From NCBI GenBank assembly GCA_041658955.1, contig JBAZZE010000008.1:1-48930 (forward strand): a stretch of DNA of 48,930 bases. Direction: 5' to 3'. The notes under the pieces are model-generated. The model saw only the letters and a list, made by a program, of their open reading frames with translations. It ran no database searches and had not been told where the DNA came from. The translations under genes and the position numbers were made by a program. Origin of the DNA: UBA2283 sp041658955. GTDB lineage: Bacteria; Patescibacteriota; Microgenomatia; UBA12405. This document shows, piece after piece, positions 32,095 through 40,274 of this stretch. Position 1 is the stretch's first letter. The number at the start of each line of letters is the position of its first letter.

Positions 32095-32727
32095 TTATTT
32101 TAGTAGGGAAAGGGCTTCCTTTGAAAATATTAGAATGTTTTGGAGCGATAATTGATAGGCATTAAGCGAGCCACTGGTCAGTACTGAGAAGCCCGGAATA
32201 TTGCGGAATGCTCGGGTAACTGAAGTTGAGCCTGAGGGAACGATAATACCAATTTTTTTGGATTTAGCCAAGGTAGGTAAAGCTTTTTCCATAAGGTCCA
32301 TGAATTCAAACGCCGATTTGGTCTTAGCTGGCAGAGTGGAAAAATCATCGATAACGACGACTTTATCATTGGCAGCAAACTTGGAAAGTAATGATTTGAC
32401 AACGTTTTGTTTGAACTTCTTGTTCAGGGCGACTGAAAAGTTTTGGTTACCTTGGGGACCATGAACACTACCACCTCCAACGAAGATACCAGCTTTGGCT
32501 GTACTATGACGAGCACGTCCAGTACCTTTTTGAGCATACATTTTTTTGGTAGTACCAGCAACATCACCACGCTCTTTTACAGTAGCCTTGGCTGATCGCT
32601 TGTTAGCAAGATAAGCACGGACAGCTAAAGCAATAGTGTTATCGTTAACTTCAGTACCAAAGATTGCCTTATCTAGGGTGATATCTTCGATTTTTTCAGC
32701 TTTAAGGTTGTAAACTGGAGCTTTCAT
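32095..32727 (-). CDS. rplD: Ribosomal protein uL4
   Basis: 210 aa. VKERGDVAGTTKKMYAQKGT GRARH with the extended tunnel loop, GIFVGGGSVHGPQGNQNFSV, and a Rossmann-like C-half (KVVVIDDFS). Normal length. Confidence 0.96.
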   Translation of the reverse strand: MKAPVYNLKAEKIEDITLDKAIFGTEVNDNTIALAVRAYLANKRSAKATVKERGDVAGTTKKMYAQKGTGRARHSTAKAGIFVGGGSVHGPQGNQNFSVALNKKFKQNVVKSLLSKFAANDKVVVIDDFSTLPAKTKSAFEFMDLMEKALPTLAKSKKIGIIVPSGSTSVTRAFRNIPGFSVLTSGSLNAYQLSLQNILIFSKEALSLLK

Positions 32728-32729
32728 AG

Positions 32730-33350
32730 TTATTTTTTAAGAATGGTTACCCAAGAATTAATATGACCTGGAATTGGTCCGTCAAGAATTATTTCATTTT
32801 TGGCGACATCAACAGAGACGATCTTAAGACCTTTAATCTGTTTGGTGACATTTCCATAGTGACCAGGCATTTTTTTACCTTTGATGACCTTACCAGGAGT
32901 CTGAGCACCAATAGCACCAGGAGCGCGGACACGGTCTGATTGTCCACCAGATACTGGCTGGCGTCGGAAACCATAGCGCTTGATGACGCCGGCAAATCCA
33001 CGACCTTTGGTAACACCAAAGACAGAGACTTTGTCACCAGCGGCAAAAACAGAATCGATAGCGATATTTGAACCAACTTCTGGAATTGTTTCAGTGGTGA
33101 GATCAAATTCAGTAAAATGCTGAGGATTGATTTCGAGCTTGAGTTTAGTTAGTTTGGCAGAAACTGGTTTATCGAGATGTTTTTTGGTGCCGTAGGCAAC
33201 TTGAACAGCTTGATAGCCATCTTTTTCCTTGGTCTTAACTTGAGTGACAGTTAGTGGGGAAACTACACATTTGGTGACACCAATTCTCTTACCCTCTGGG
33301 GTATAGATGTTGGTCATGGTTGATTTTTTGACGATGAATCCGGAGATCAT
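32730..33350 (-). CDS. rplC: Ribosomal protein uL3
   Basis: 206 aa. The start GFIVKKSTMTNIYTPEGKRI aligns with the family N-terminus, supporting the ATG at 33350 over the internal Met. VTKGRGFAGVIKRYGFRRQP and GAIGAQTPGKVIKGKKMPGH YGN mark the central loop near the A-site. Confidence 0.96.
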   Translation of the reverse strand: MISGFIVKKSTMTNIYTPEGKRIGVTKCVVSPLTVTQVKTKEKDGYQAVQVAYGTKKHLDKPVSAKLTKLKLEINPQHFTEFDLTTETIPEVGSNIAIDSVFAAGDKVSVFGVTKGRGFAGVIKRYGFRRQPVSGGQSDRVRAPGAIGAQTPGKVIKGKKMPGHYGNVTKQIKGLKIVSVDVAKNEIILDGPIPGHINSWVTILKK

Positions 33351-33352
33351 AA

Positions 33353-33664
33353 TTACATTTTAATTTCTATTTCCACACCTGAGGGAAGGTCCAAATGTTG
33401 GAGACTGTCAACAGTGCGTAAACTGGTATTGTAAATATCGATAAGTCTTTTGTGGGTGAGAACTTGAAAATGATCTCGACCGTTTTTGTCACCATGAGGA
33501 CTGGTAAGCACAGTGATTATTTTTCTATTTGTAGGAAGTGGAATAGGTCCTTGGACAGTAGCACCGGCAGTAACGGCAGCTTCGACAATCTTGTTGGCTG
33601 CTTGATCAATAATGCGGTGATCAAAGGATTTGAGTTTGATCCTAATGCGGTTGCCTTTGGCCAT
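33353..33664 (-). CDS. rpsJ: Ribosomal protein uS10
   Basis: 103 aa. MAKGNRIRIKLKSFDHRIID starts the protein, with GPIPLPTNRKIITVLTSPHG and FQVLTHKRLIDIYN later. First gene of the S10 block. AT-rich sequence upstream contains possible -10 boxes (TACAAT at 33695-33700 and TATAAA nearer the ATG), so an internal promoter after tuf is likely. Confidence 0.97.
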   Translation of the reverse strand: MAKGNRIRIKLKSFDHRIIDQAANKIVEAAVTAGATVQGPIPLPTNRKIITVLTSPHGDKNGRDHFQVLTHKRLIDIYNTSLRTVDSLQHLDLPSGVEIEIKM

Positions 33665-33708
33665 AAATTTTATATTTTTATATTTTATTAACTAATTGTA
33701 CTTATTGA

Positions 33709-33733
33709 GAGGGCGGATACTCGATCCGCCCTC
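33709..33733. repeat. Stable hairpin between tuf and rpsJ without a U-tract
   Basis: A 10-bp perfect stem GAGGGCGGAT / ATCCGCCCTC with a 5-nt loop lies 15 nt past the tuf stop. On the minus strand it is followed by TCAATAAG, not by T's. It could be a processing/stability element, an attenuator or a weak terminator. Confidence 0.6.
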
Positions 33734-33748
33734 CTGTAAAAAACAATT

Positions 33749-34921
33749 TTACTTGATGATCTCGGTGATAGCACCGGCACCAACAGTCAATCCACCTTCG
33801 CGGATTGCGAAGCGTTGACCCTTTTCCATAGCGACTGGTTTGATCAGCTTGATGATGACGTTTGCATTGTCACCTGGCATAACCATTTCCATACCTTCTG
33901 GAAGAGTAAGATCTCCGGTAACGTCAGTAGTCTTCAAGAAGACTTGTGGACGGTAACCATTGAAGATTGGAGTATGACGACCACCCTCTTCTTTCTTGAG
34001 AAGCAAGACTTCAGCCTTGAATTCAGTGTGAGGAGTGATTGAGCCAATCTTGGCAAGAACTTGTCCCCTTTCGATGTCATCTTTTTCTACACCGCGGAGT
34101 AAGATACCAACATTGTCACCAGCTTGACCTTGATCAAGTGATTTGTGAAACATTTCAACTCCGGTAACAACAGCTTTTTTGGTGTCACGAAGACCAACGA
34201 TTTCGACTTCTTCGTTGACTTTGATTATACCTCTTTCAATTCTTCCGGTAGCAACGGTTCCACGACCCTTGATGGAGAAGACGTCCTCAATAGGCATGAG
34301 GAAAGGTTGATCGAGTTCGCGCTTAGGCTCAGGAATGTAGGAGTCAAGAGCTTCCATCAATTTCTTGATAGATTCGATACCATCAGCTTCGCCGTTGAGT
34401 GCTTTTAGAGCAGATCCACGAACAATTGGAGTGGTATCACCTGGGTAGCCGTATTTGGTAAGAAGATCACGGATTTCCATTTCGACGAGGTCGAGGAATT
34501 CTGGATCAGTAACCAAATCTACTTTGTTTAAGAAGACAACCAATGAAGGAACGTTAACTTGTTTGGCAAGAAGAACGTGCTCTCTGGTTTGAGGCATTGG
34601 ACCATCTGGTGCAGAAACAACGAGAATAGCGCCGTCCATTTGTGCGGCACCAGTAATCATGTTCTTGACGTAATCAGCATGTCCTGGACAGTCGATATGA
34701 GCATAATGACGAGCATCTGTTTCGTATTCGATGTGAGAAATAGCGATAGTAACAATCTTGGAAGCATCGCGGACGGTACCACCCTTAGCAATATCTGCGT
34801 AAGATTTGGCACTTCCTTGAACTTTGGAAATTGCGGCGGTTAATGTAGTTTTACCATGATCGACGTGACCAATAGTACCGACATTGACATGGGGTTTAGT
34901 TCTTTTATATGCATCTGCCAT
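33749..34921 (-). CDS. tuf: Elongation factor Tu
   Basis: 390 aa from the ATG at 34921 (MADAYKRTKPHVNVGTIGH), which matches the family start; the frame extends 11 codons upstream without similarity. It delivers aminoacyl-tRNA to the ribosome. G1 GHVDHGKT (18-25), G3 DCPGHADY, G4 NKVD and the SALKALNG-type G5 (here GSALKALNG) are present, then domains II and III ending GGLTVGAGAITEI. It lies upstream of rpsJ in the same direction. Confidence 0.97.
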   Translation of the reverse strand: MADAYKRTKPHVNVGTIGHVDHGKTTLTAAISKVQGSAKSYADIAKGGTVRDASKIVTIAISHIEYETDARHYAHIDCPGHADYVKNMITGAAQMDGAILVVSAPDGPMPQTREHVLLAKQVNVPSLVVFLNKVDLVTDPEFLDLVEMEIRDLLTKYGYPGDTTPIVRGSALKALNGEADGIESIKKLMEALDSYIPEPKRELDQPFLMPIEDVFSIKGRGTVATGRIERGIIKVNEEVEIVGLRDTKKAVVTGVEMFHKSLDQGQAGDNVGILLRGVEKDDIERGQVLAKIGSITPHTEFKAEVLLLKKEEGGRHTPIFNGYRPQVFLKTTDVTGDLTLPEGMEMVMPGDNANVIIKLIKPVAMEKGQRFAIREGGLTVGAGAITEIIK

Positions 34922-35102
34922 ATATTTTGATTTGATTTTATTATCCGACGACAAAGTCGGAAGAATTTATAACAATTAAGTATAGCGAAAAACGCTTTAA
35001 GATTGTAGCAGTAAGGTTTTGGGTTTGCAATAATGAAATATAATAAAATTCTTACTGATTAGATCGATATATTAATATCTACGAGGATATGCTAATTTTG
35101 GG

Positions 35103-36059
35103 TTAGTTTTCGGGTATTAACGGTTCTTCGCCTGCAAGCGCACGAGCAACGTTTACAGCTTTGATTTTTGTTAATCTATCCCTAACTTGAGTAATTTGTG
35201 AAGTATTGGTGTTAGTATCTTTTTCTGTAGAAACACCAGTATCAGATTCATTAATTTCACTGAGTTTATTAATTAATGTTTTTGGTTCTTGACGAATTGA
35301 TTCAAAAAATTGTGGGGCGGGGACATCAATATTGACAACAAATAACCCGGCGTCATTCGCGATAAGTATATTTCCAGCTGTATCAGCATCACGGGAGCAG
35401 ATAAATTCAGATCCATTGTTAGCTATGACTGGAATAAATTCCCTTTTGTACGCACTACCTAGACTTTCTCTTAAGAATATTTTACCAACTGCGGCATTCG
35501 AACCCCAATCTTGATATCGATCTGCCATTTTTTTATGAATTGTGCTTATTGTTGACTGATTACTGCTTTCACTAGTTTCAAGAAATCCCGATTCTGCGTG
35601 TTCACTAGACCTGATAATCTCTACCATATCTAAATATGGAATTGAGTCAGGTTTATCAAAGTCAATTCTGGTAATCGTCTCAATTGCGTGACTTCCCTGA
35701 AAAGACTTTTCTGGAATATAAGGTTCAGTTGAGTTGGTGGGAATATTTTGGAGTTCGTTAAGAACATGAGGAATATCAGCAGTAACGATACCAATCATAC
35801 GATCAGGATTTTTTTGACCTTCTTGTGTTTGGTGACTTAGAATGAAAGCTCCGTGTTCGCAAAAAAGCAAACCACCTGACAAGCTAGTATGTCTGGCCAT
35901 AACGATAGTGTGTCCATCCTCCTCTGCTACCCCAAATGCATTTGGATAATCTGCTGTCAGTTTTAGCAACTCAAGTGCGGGATTGTTTGGATTTGATTCT
36001 GCAGAGGGCGGTCTGAGTTTTGAAAAGGTCTCACTACTAACAGGAGATAAAGCTGTCAT
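35103..36059 (-). CDS. Hypothetical 318-aa protein between fusA and tuf
   Basis: 318 aa, no TM or signal peptide, acidic. No family recognised. There are two predicted globular parts: residues 30-110 with FGVAEEDGHTIVMARHTSLS and MIGIVTADIPHVLNEL, and residues 180-255 with VGKIFLRESLGSAYKREFIP and IANDAGLFVVNIDVP; they are joined and followed by Ser/Thr/Asn-rich disordered stretches. The last 25 residues form a basic helix. It is preceded by the fusA terminator and by an inverted repeat (TACTTATTA/TAATAAGTA), so it is an independent unit. It splits tuf from fusA. Confidence 0.6.
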   Translation of the reverse strand: MTALSPVSSETFSKLRPPSAESNPNNPALELLKLTADYPNAFGVAEEDGHTIVMARHTSLSGGLLFCEHGAFILSHQTQEGQKNPDRMIGIVTADIPHVLNELQNIPTNSTEPYIPEKSFQGSHAIETITRIDFDKPDSIPYLDMVEIIRSSEHAESGFLETSESSNQSTISTIHKKMADRYQDWGSNAAVGKIFLRESLGSAYKREFIPVIANNGSEFICSRDADTAGNILIANDAGLFVVNIDVPAPQFFESIRQEPKTLINKLSEINESDTGVSTEKDTNTNTSQITQVRDRLTKIKAVNVARALAGEEPLIPEN

Positions 36060-36099
36060 TTTGTACTTATTATTAAACTTTAATAAGTAGAATATATCA

Positions 36100-36124
36100 C
36101 AAAAACCCCGGCCGGAGCCGGGGC
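36100..36124 (-). terminator. Rho-independent terminator of fusA
   Basis: On the minus strand GCCCCGGC-TCCG-GCCGGGG is followed by TTTTT, 21 nt past the fusA stop. Confidence 0.9.
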
Positions 36125-36144
36125 TTAAGGAGGTGCAAAACAGT

Positions 36145-38250
36145 TTATTCTTTACCTGGTTTGATGGTCAGTTTTTCCTGAACATCACGAGGTACTGGAT
36201 CGTATTGAGCCGGTTCCATATAGAAAGATCCTCGACCTTGAGTAAGGGAGCGGATAACAGTGGCGTAACCACGGACCATTTCTAATGGAATTAGAGCAAT
36301 GATGGTGGTGAAGCCCATAGAATCAGTGGTTCCACTGACTTGTCCACGACGAGCAGCAAGGTCACCAATAACGGTTCCTTGGAATTCGGATGGGGTGGCA
36401 ACCTCCATCTTCATGATTGGCTCGAGCACGAGTGGGCGAGCTTTCATGAAAGCATCTTTGATAGCGTAGTTTCCGGCGAGCTTGAAAGCTTGCTCAGAAG
36501 AGTCGACATCATGGTAAGAACCATCGTAGACAGTAACTTTGATGTCAGTACAAGGGTATCCAGCGACAATTCCCTTAGTTAGGGTTTCGCGAACACCTTT
36601 TTCGATGGCAGGTACAAAGTTGGCAGGAATAACTCCTCCCTTAATACCATTGACGAATTCGATACCTTCTCCACGATTCTTAGGTTCGACTTTGATCTTA
36701 CAGTGACCGTATTGCCCATGACCTCCGGATTGGTGGATATATTTACCCTCACCTTCGGCATTTTCAGAGATAGTCTCTCGATAAGCTACTTGAGGAGCGC
36801 CGGTTTTGACACCGACATTAAACTCGCGTCGTAAACGATCGACAACAATATCGAGGTAAAGTTCTCCCATACCAGCAATAATGGTCTGACCAGTTTCATG
36901 ATTGTAAGAAACACGGAAAGTAGGATCTTCAATTGCGAGACGGTTTAGAGCAGCACCCATTTTTTCCTGATCATCGGCAGTTTCTGGCTCGATGCTTAGT
37001 GAAATAACCGGTTCTGAGAACTGAATTGGAGATAGGGAAATTGGTGCACTCTTATCACAAAGGGTGTCACCGGTGGTGGACTCTTTTAGACCAATACAGG
37101 CAATAATTTCTCCAGCAAAACCTTCCTCGATCCCCTCTCGTTTGTCAGCGTGCATTAGCAATAAACGTCCAATTCTTTCGGTCTTTTGCTTAGTAGCATT
37201 GTAGACATCAGATCCGGAACGGATGGTACCAGAATAAACACGGACATAAGAAAGCGTACCGACATGAGCATCGGATTGGACTTTGAAAAGCATGGCCGAA
37301 AGTGGCTCGGTTTTGACTGGGTGACGAAGAATTTTTTCTTGAGTGTTGATGTCGTAGCCTTCGATAGGTGGCAAGTCGGTAGGAGCAGGTAGATAGTCAA
37401 CAATGGCATCCAAAATAGGATGGATTCCCTTGTTTCTCCAAGCAGCACCACAGAAAACTGGGAACAGTTTTCGATCAATGGTAGCTCGACGAAGAGCTTT
37501 CTTAAGATCTGGAATTGAAATTTCCTCATCATTAAGGAATTTCTCCATGAGATGTTCGTCTTCTCCAGCAATCTTCTCAACCATCTTGGCACGAGCGGCT
37601 TTGGCTGCTTCTAAATATTCAGGGGTCACATCTTTAACGGTGAACTCCATACCCTCAGGATCTTTATCGTAGACAATCATCTTCATTTCCATGAGGTCAA
37701 TGACACCAACATGGGCATGTTCCTCACCAATTGGTAAGACCATGGGGACGATTGGGGAACGGAGTTTTTGAGTAATGGAATCAAGAGTACCCTGGAAAGA
37801 GGCACCAACTTTGTCCATCTTGTTAACAAAAGCCAAACGAGGAACTCCGTACTTATCAGCTTGACGCCAAACAGTTTCAGATTGAGCCTGAACACCGGCA
37901 TTTCCATCGAAAATCATGATGGCACCATCGAGTACGCGAAGAGATCGTTCTACCTCGGCAGTAAAATCGACATGTCCTGGAGTATCAATAATGTTAATGC
38001 GATAGTCGTGCCAGAAAGTAGTGACACAAGCAGATTGAATGGTGATACCTCTCTCTCGTTCCTGAACCATGGTGTCGGTGGTAGTAGTACCAGCATCGAC
38101 TGAACCAATCTTGTGAATTTTTCCGGTGTAGAAAAGTAGACGTTCGGTAGTAGTGGTCTTACCTCCGTCAATATGAGCAATAATACCGATGTTACGGACA
38201 TGATCCATACTGACATCGCGGTTTTTGGAGAGCTTAATAGCGTCGGCCAT
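36145..38250 (-). CDS. fusA: Elongation factor G
   Basis: 701 aa translocase GTPase. G1 reads AHIDGGKT (25-32) where most EF-G have AHIDAGKT; G2 ERERGITIQSA, G3 DTPGHVDF and G4 NKMDK are standard. Domains II-V follow, with YIHQSGGHGQYGHCKIKVEP in domain IV and the C-terminal GYATVIRSLTQGRGSFYMEP. It is 701 aa, the usual length. It is not accompanied by rpsL and rpsG, so the classic str operon is broken here. Confidence 0.97.
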   Translation of the reverse strand: MADAIKLSKNRDVSMDHVRNIGIIAHIDGGKTTTTERLLFYTGKIHKIGSVDAGTTTTDTMVQERERGITIQSACVTTFWHDYRINIIDTPGHVDFTAEVERSLRVLDGAIMIFDGNAGVQAQSETVWRQADKYGVPRLAFVNKMDKVGASFQGTLDSITQKLRSPIVPMVLPIGEEHAHVGVIDLMEMKMIVYDKDPEGMEFTVKDVTPEYLEAAKAARAKMVEKIAGEDEHLMEKFLNDEEISIPDLKKALRRATIDRKLFPVFCGAAWRNKGIHPILDAIVDYLPAPTDLPPIEGYDINTQEKILRHPVKTEPLSAMLFKVQSDAHVGTLSYVRVYSGTIRSGSDVYNATKQKTERIGRLLLMHADKREGIEEGFAGEIIACIGLKESTTGDTLCDKSAPISLSPIQFSEPVISLSIEPETADDQEKMGAALNRLAIEDPTFRVSYNHETGQTIIAGMGELYLDIVVDRLRREFNVGVKTGAPQVAYRETISENAEGEGKYIHQSGGHGQYGHCKIKVEPKNRGEGIEFVNGIKGGVIPANFVPAIEKGVRETLTKGIVAGYPCTDIKVTVYDGSYHDVDSSEQAFKLAGNYAIKDAFMKARPLVLEPIMKMEVATPSEFQGTVIGDLAARRGQVSGTTDSMGFTTIIALIPLEMVRGYATVIRSLTQGRGSFYMEPAQYDPVPRDVQEKLTIKPGKE

Positions 38251-38311
38251 ATATATAGTACTTTAAAGCTTTAGAGCGATAAGTTTGCGAAAAAAATAAT
38301 AATAATTTTAT

Positions 38312-38334
38312 AAAAACGGGCACTATGAACCCGT
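38312..38334 (-). terminator. Weak terminator-like hairpin after the 114-aa gene
   Basis: Minus strand ACGGG-(9 nt)-CCCGT followed by TTTTTATAA. The stem is only 5 bp, so it is a modest prediction. Confidence 0.45.
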
Positions 38335-38388
38335 ATTTGGGTGAAATATGATAACACAAACTTGGACAAAGATCCTTAGATCGCTATT

Positions 38389-38733
38389 TTAGCTTTTCGG
38401 AGTGAAAGTTAATCTAACAGGCTCGGACTTGGCCGAGGTTCGGTAAACAATCTCATCACCAGCCTGAAGGTTAGAAAGTTTATATTGATTTGGGGGAAAC
38501 GTACTTGTTCTATCAACTGGAGCACTAAACTCTTCAAGAATCTGTCCCCCATGACCTATTACCAAATCAACTCTTGTACTATCGCTCGGGGCAATAACTA
38601 AAATACTACTACCGTCTGCTAAGTCAACTCTGCTTAGCCAACGGTACTCGTCACCAACTTTAAGATCACCATCACGAAGAACTTCTCCGTAGACGACAAT
38701 CTTACCAATGTCGGTATCTATAATTTTAGCCAT
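38389..38733 (-). CDS. Hypothetical 114-aa beta-rich protein
   Basis: 114 aa with no recognised family, TM or signal. It is made of short strands and turns: IGKIVVYGEVLRDGDLKVGD EYR, SSILVIAPSDSTRVDLVIG, LSNLQAGDEIVYRT. The recurring xVGDEY/xAGDEIVY phrase suggests two beta-barrel-like repeats. A perfect -10 lies 5 nt before the ATG, so it is a stand-alone leaderless gene. Confidence 0.6.
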   Translation of the reverse strand: MAKIIDTDIGKIVVYGEVLRDGDLKVGDEYRWLSRVDLADGSSILVIAPSDSTRVDLVIGHGGQILEEFSAPVDRTSTFPPNQYKLSNLQAGDEIVYRTSAKSEPVRLTFTPKS

Positions 38734-38738
38734 CGGAT

Positions 38739-38744
38739 ATTATA
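38739..38744 (-). promoter_or_regulatory. -10 box, leaderless promoter of the 114-aa gene
   Basis: Minus-strand TATAAT with 5 nt to the ATG at 38733. Confidence 0.5.
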
Positions 38745-38831
38745 AGATATGTTTCTTAATTATTCAACTACTGATTTTGTAGTAGTTTAGACCAAATACG
38801 TAATTTGATGTGTGTTTCGCGTATGTATATC

Positions 38832-39080
38832 TTAGGATTTAGTTAGTGAGCCCACGTTGACGACGATATTTTCATTACCTTGGCGAATAACTTTTTGAGC
38901 ATCTTCAATTGCTTGGTTATATATGGCTCTATCTACTTTTTGGAGCACTGTATCAAGTATCTCTTCGGCGGCGATAAGACCTATATCAATATCTTTTTCC
39001 GTGGCAAAATAATCAACTAGTTCTTTCTTTAATAATTCTTTATTCTCAGGTGAAATTACAATAGGTATTTGTTTGTCCAC
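38832..39080 (-). CDS. DUF2164-like small protein
   Basis: 82 aa from GTG at 39080. ISPENKELLKKELVDYFATE, DIGLIAAEEILDTVL and IYNQAIEDAQKVI follow the DUF2164 pattern (a helix ending in a Tyr-rich YNqaieDA motif). Function unknown. It is divergent from the FAD gene, sharing 21 nt; the plus-strand -10 of that gene lies between them. Confidence 0.7.
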   Translation of the reverse strand: MDKQIPIVISPENKELLKKELVDYFATEKDIDIGLIAAEEILDTVLQKVDRAIYNQAIEDAQKVIRQGNENIVVNVGSLTKS

Positions 39081-39089
39081 AGGTCAGGA

Positions 39090-39095
39090 TATAAT
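39090..39095 (+). promoter_or_regulatory. -10 box, leaderless promoter of the FAD gene
   Basis: TATAAT with 6 nt to the ATG at 39102. A weak TTGTTT lies 15 nt upstream (39069-39074). Confidence 0.55.
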
Positions 39096-39101
39096 AATTT
39101 T

Positions 39102-40274
39102 ATGAAAATTGCGATAATTGGAGCTGGTTTGACCGGACTAGTAGCCGGATACAGATTGAGCCAAAAAGGACATTTGGTGACGATATATGAAAAAGGCAAT
39201 GATGTTGGTGGGCTCATGGGTGGATTTACAATCGGAAAAACTAGCTTAGAAAAGGCTTACCACCATATATTTACCACTGATAAATATATTATAGATCTAA
39301 CCAAAGAGTTGGGATTATTGGATAAATTAGAATGGTATCCAGAAAAGACCAGTCTTTATTATGATGGAACAGTGTATCCATTCATGGGGGCATTGGATTT
39401 GCTGAAATTTAAGCCACTTTCTTTAATTTCTAAAGTTCGACTTGGGATTGTAAAAATTTTATTGGAAAAAGATAACCATTGGGAAAAGTACGCTGACCAG
39501 CTGGCTTACCAATGGATGAAAAAATGGTGTGGCGAGGAAGGTTACAAGGTAATTTGGGAACCACTTCTGCGAGGTAAGTTTCATGAAAAATACAAAGAAG
39601 TTAGCATGGCCTGGCTCTGGGCACGGATTCATACTCGAGGAAATTCAGGAAAGTTAGGCTACTTTAAAGGTGGCTTCAGAATAATTGCCGACGAACTGGC
39701 AAAGAGGATAAAGCAAAACAAAGGATCAATAAAACTGAACCAAGAAGTAGATCATCAAAAAGTCCAAAAAGAATTTGATAAGGTAATTTATACTGGAGCA
39801 GCCAAAGGAATAGATTATTTGGGAGCGGTATGTTTGGTGTTTACCAGCGAACAGTCCTTATCTACTCATTATTGGCATAATATTAACGACAAAAATTCCC
39901 CTTTTCTGGCTTTTATTCAACATACAAACTTGGTGGATAAAAAGCAGTATGGAAATAAAAATGTCTATTATATGGGAGTATATGTTCCTCATGATCACGA
40001 AAACTTCGTTGAAAAAGATACTCAAATTATTGATCAATGGTTTGATTATCTTAAAAATGTTTTTCCTGACTTTGACAAAAAACTTGTGGAAGAAAAGTGG
40101 CTTTGGAAGTTTAAAAACGCTCAGCATATAGTGACTAAAAACTACCAAGTGCCTCCACGAAAGATATCCGAAAAAGTGTATCAATCAAACTTTGCCCAAA
40201 TATACCCGGAAGATCGAGGAACAAATTTTGCAGTTAGAGAAGGCGAAATGGTGGCTAAGGAAGTTTTACTTTAA
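39102..40274 (+). CDS. FAD-dependent oxidoreductase / amine-oxidase fold protein (protoporphyrinogen-oxidase or UGM-like)
   Basis: 390 aa from ATG 39102. An 11-codon longer frame exists, but the FAD start MKIAIIGAGLTGLVAGYRL and the -10 spacing favour 39102. The dinucleotide motif GxGxxG (G7, G9, G12) is followed by VTIYEKGNDVGGLMG, the usual FAD-contact E and GG doublet. The middle has KKWCGEEGYKVIWEPLLRGK and YFKGGFRIIADEL, typical of the HemY/amine-oxidase branch that includes carotenoid and sugar-associated oxidoreductases. Next to glycosyltransferase and NDP-sugar genes, a sugar or polyprenyl substrate is plausible. The 3' end overlaps the convergent 505-aa gene by 9 nt. Confidence 0.8.
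   Translation: MKIAIIGAGLTGLVAGYRLSQKGHLVTIYEKGNDVGGLMGGFTIGKTSLEKAYHHIFTTDKYIIDLTKELGLLDKLEWYPEKTSLYYDGTVYPFMGALDLLKFKPLSLISKVRLGIVKILLEKDNHWEKYADQLAYQWMKKWCGEEGYKVIWEPLLRGKFHEKYKEVSMAWLWARIHTRGNSGKLGYFKGGFRIIADELAKRIKQNKGSIKLNQEVDHQKVQKEFDKVIYTGAAKGIDYLGAVCLVFTSEQSLSTHYWHNINDKNSPFLAFIQHTNLVDKKQYGNKNVYYMGVYVPHDHENFVEKDTQIIDQWFDYLKNVFPDFDKKLVEEKWLWKFKNAQHIVTKNYQVPPRKISEKVYQSNFAQIYPEDRGTNFAVREGEMVAKEVLL

Noticed and set aside
34922..35102. Possible small RNA or riboswitch upstream of tuf
   Set aside because: AT-rich 180 nt with no stable helix or known riboswitch core that I can recognise.
36127..36135. Perfect Shine-Dalgarno-like AAGGAGGTG on the plus strand
   Set aside because: No plus-strand start codon follows at a useful distance; it lies between the fusA stop and its terminator on the other strand, so it is probably chance.
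37155..37592. 145-codon minus-strand ORF
   Set aside because: Alternative frame inside fusA with no family pattern.
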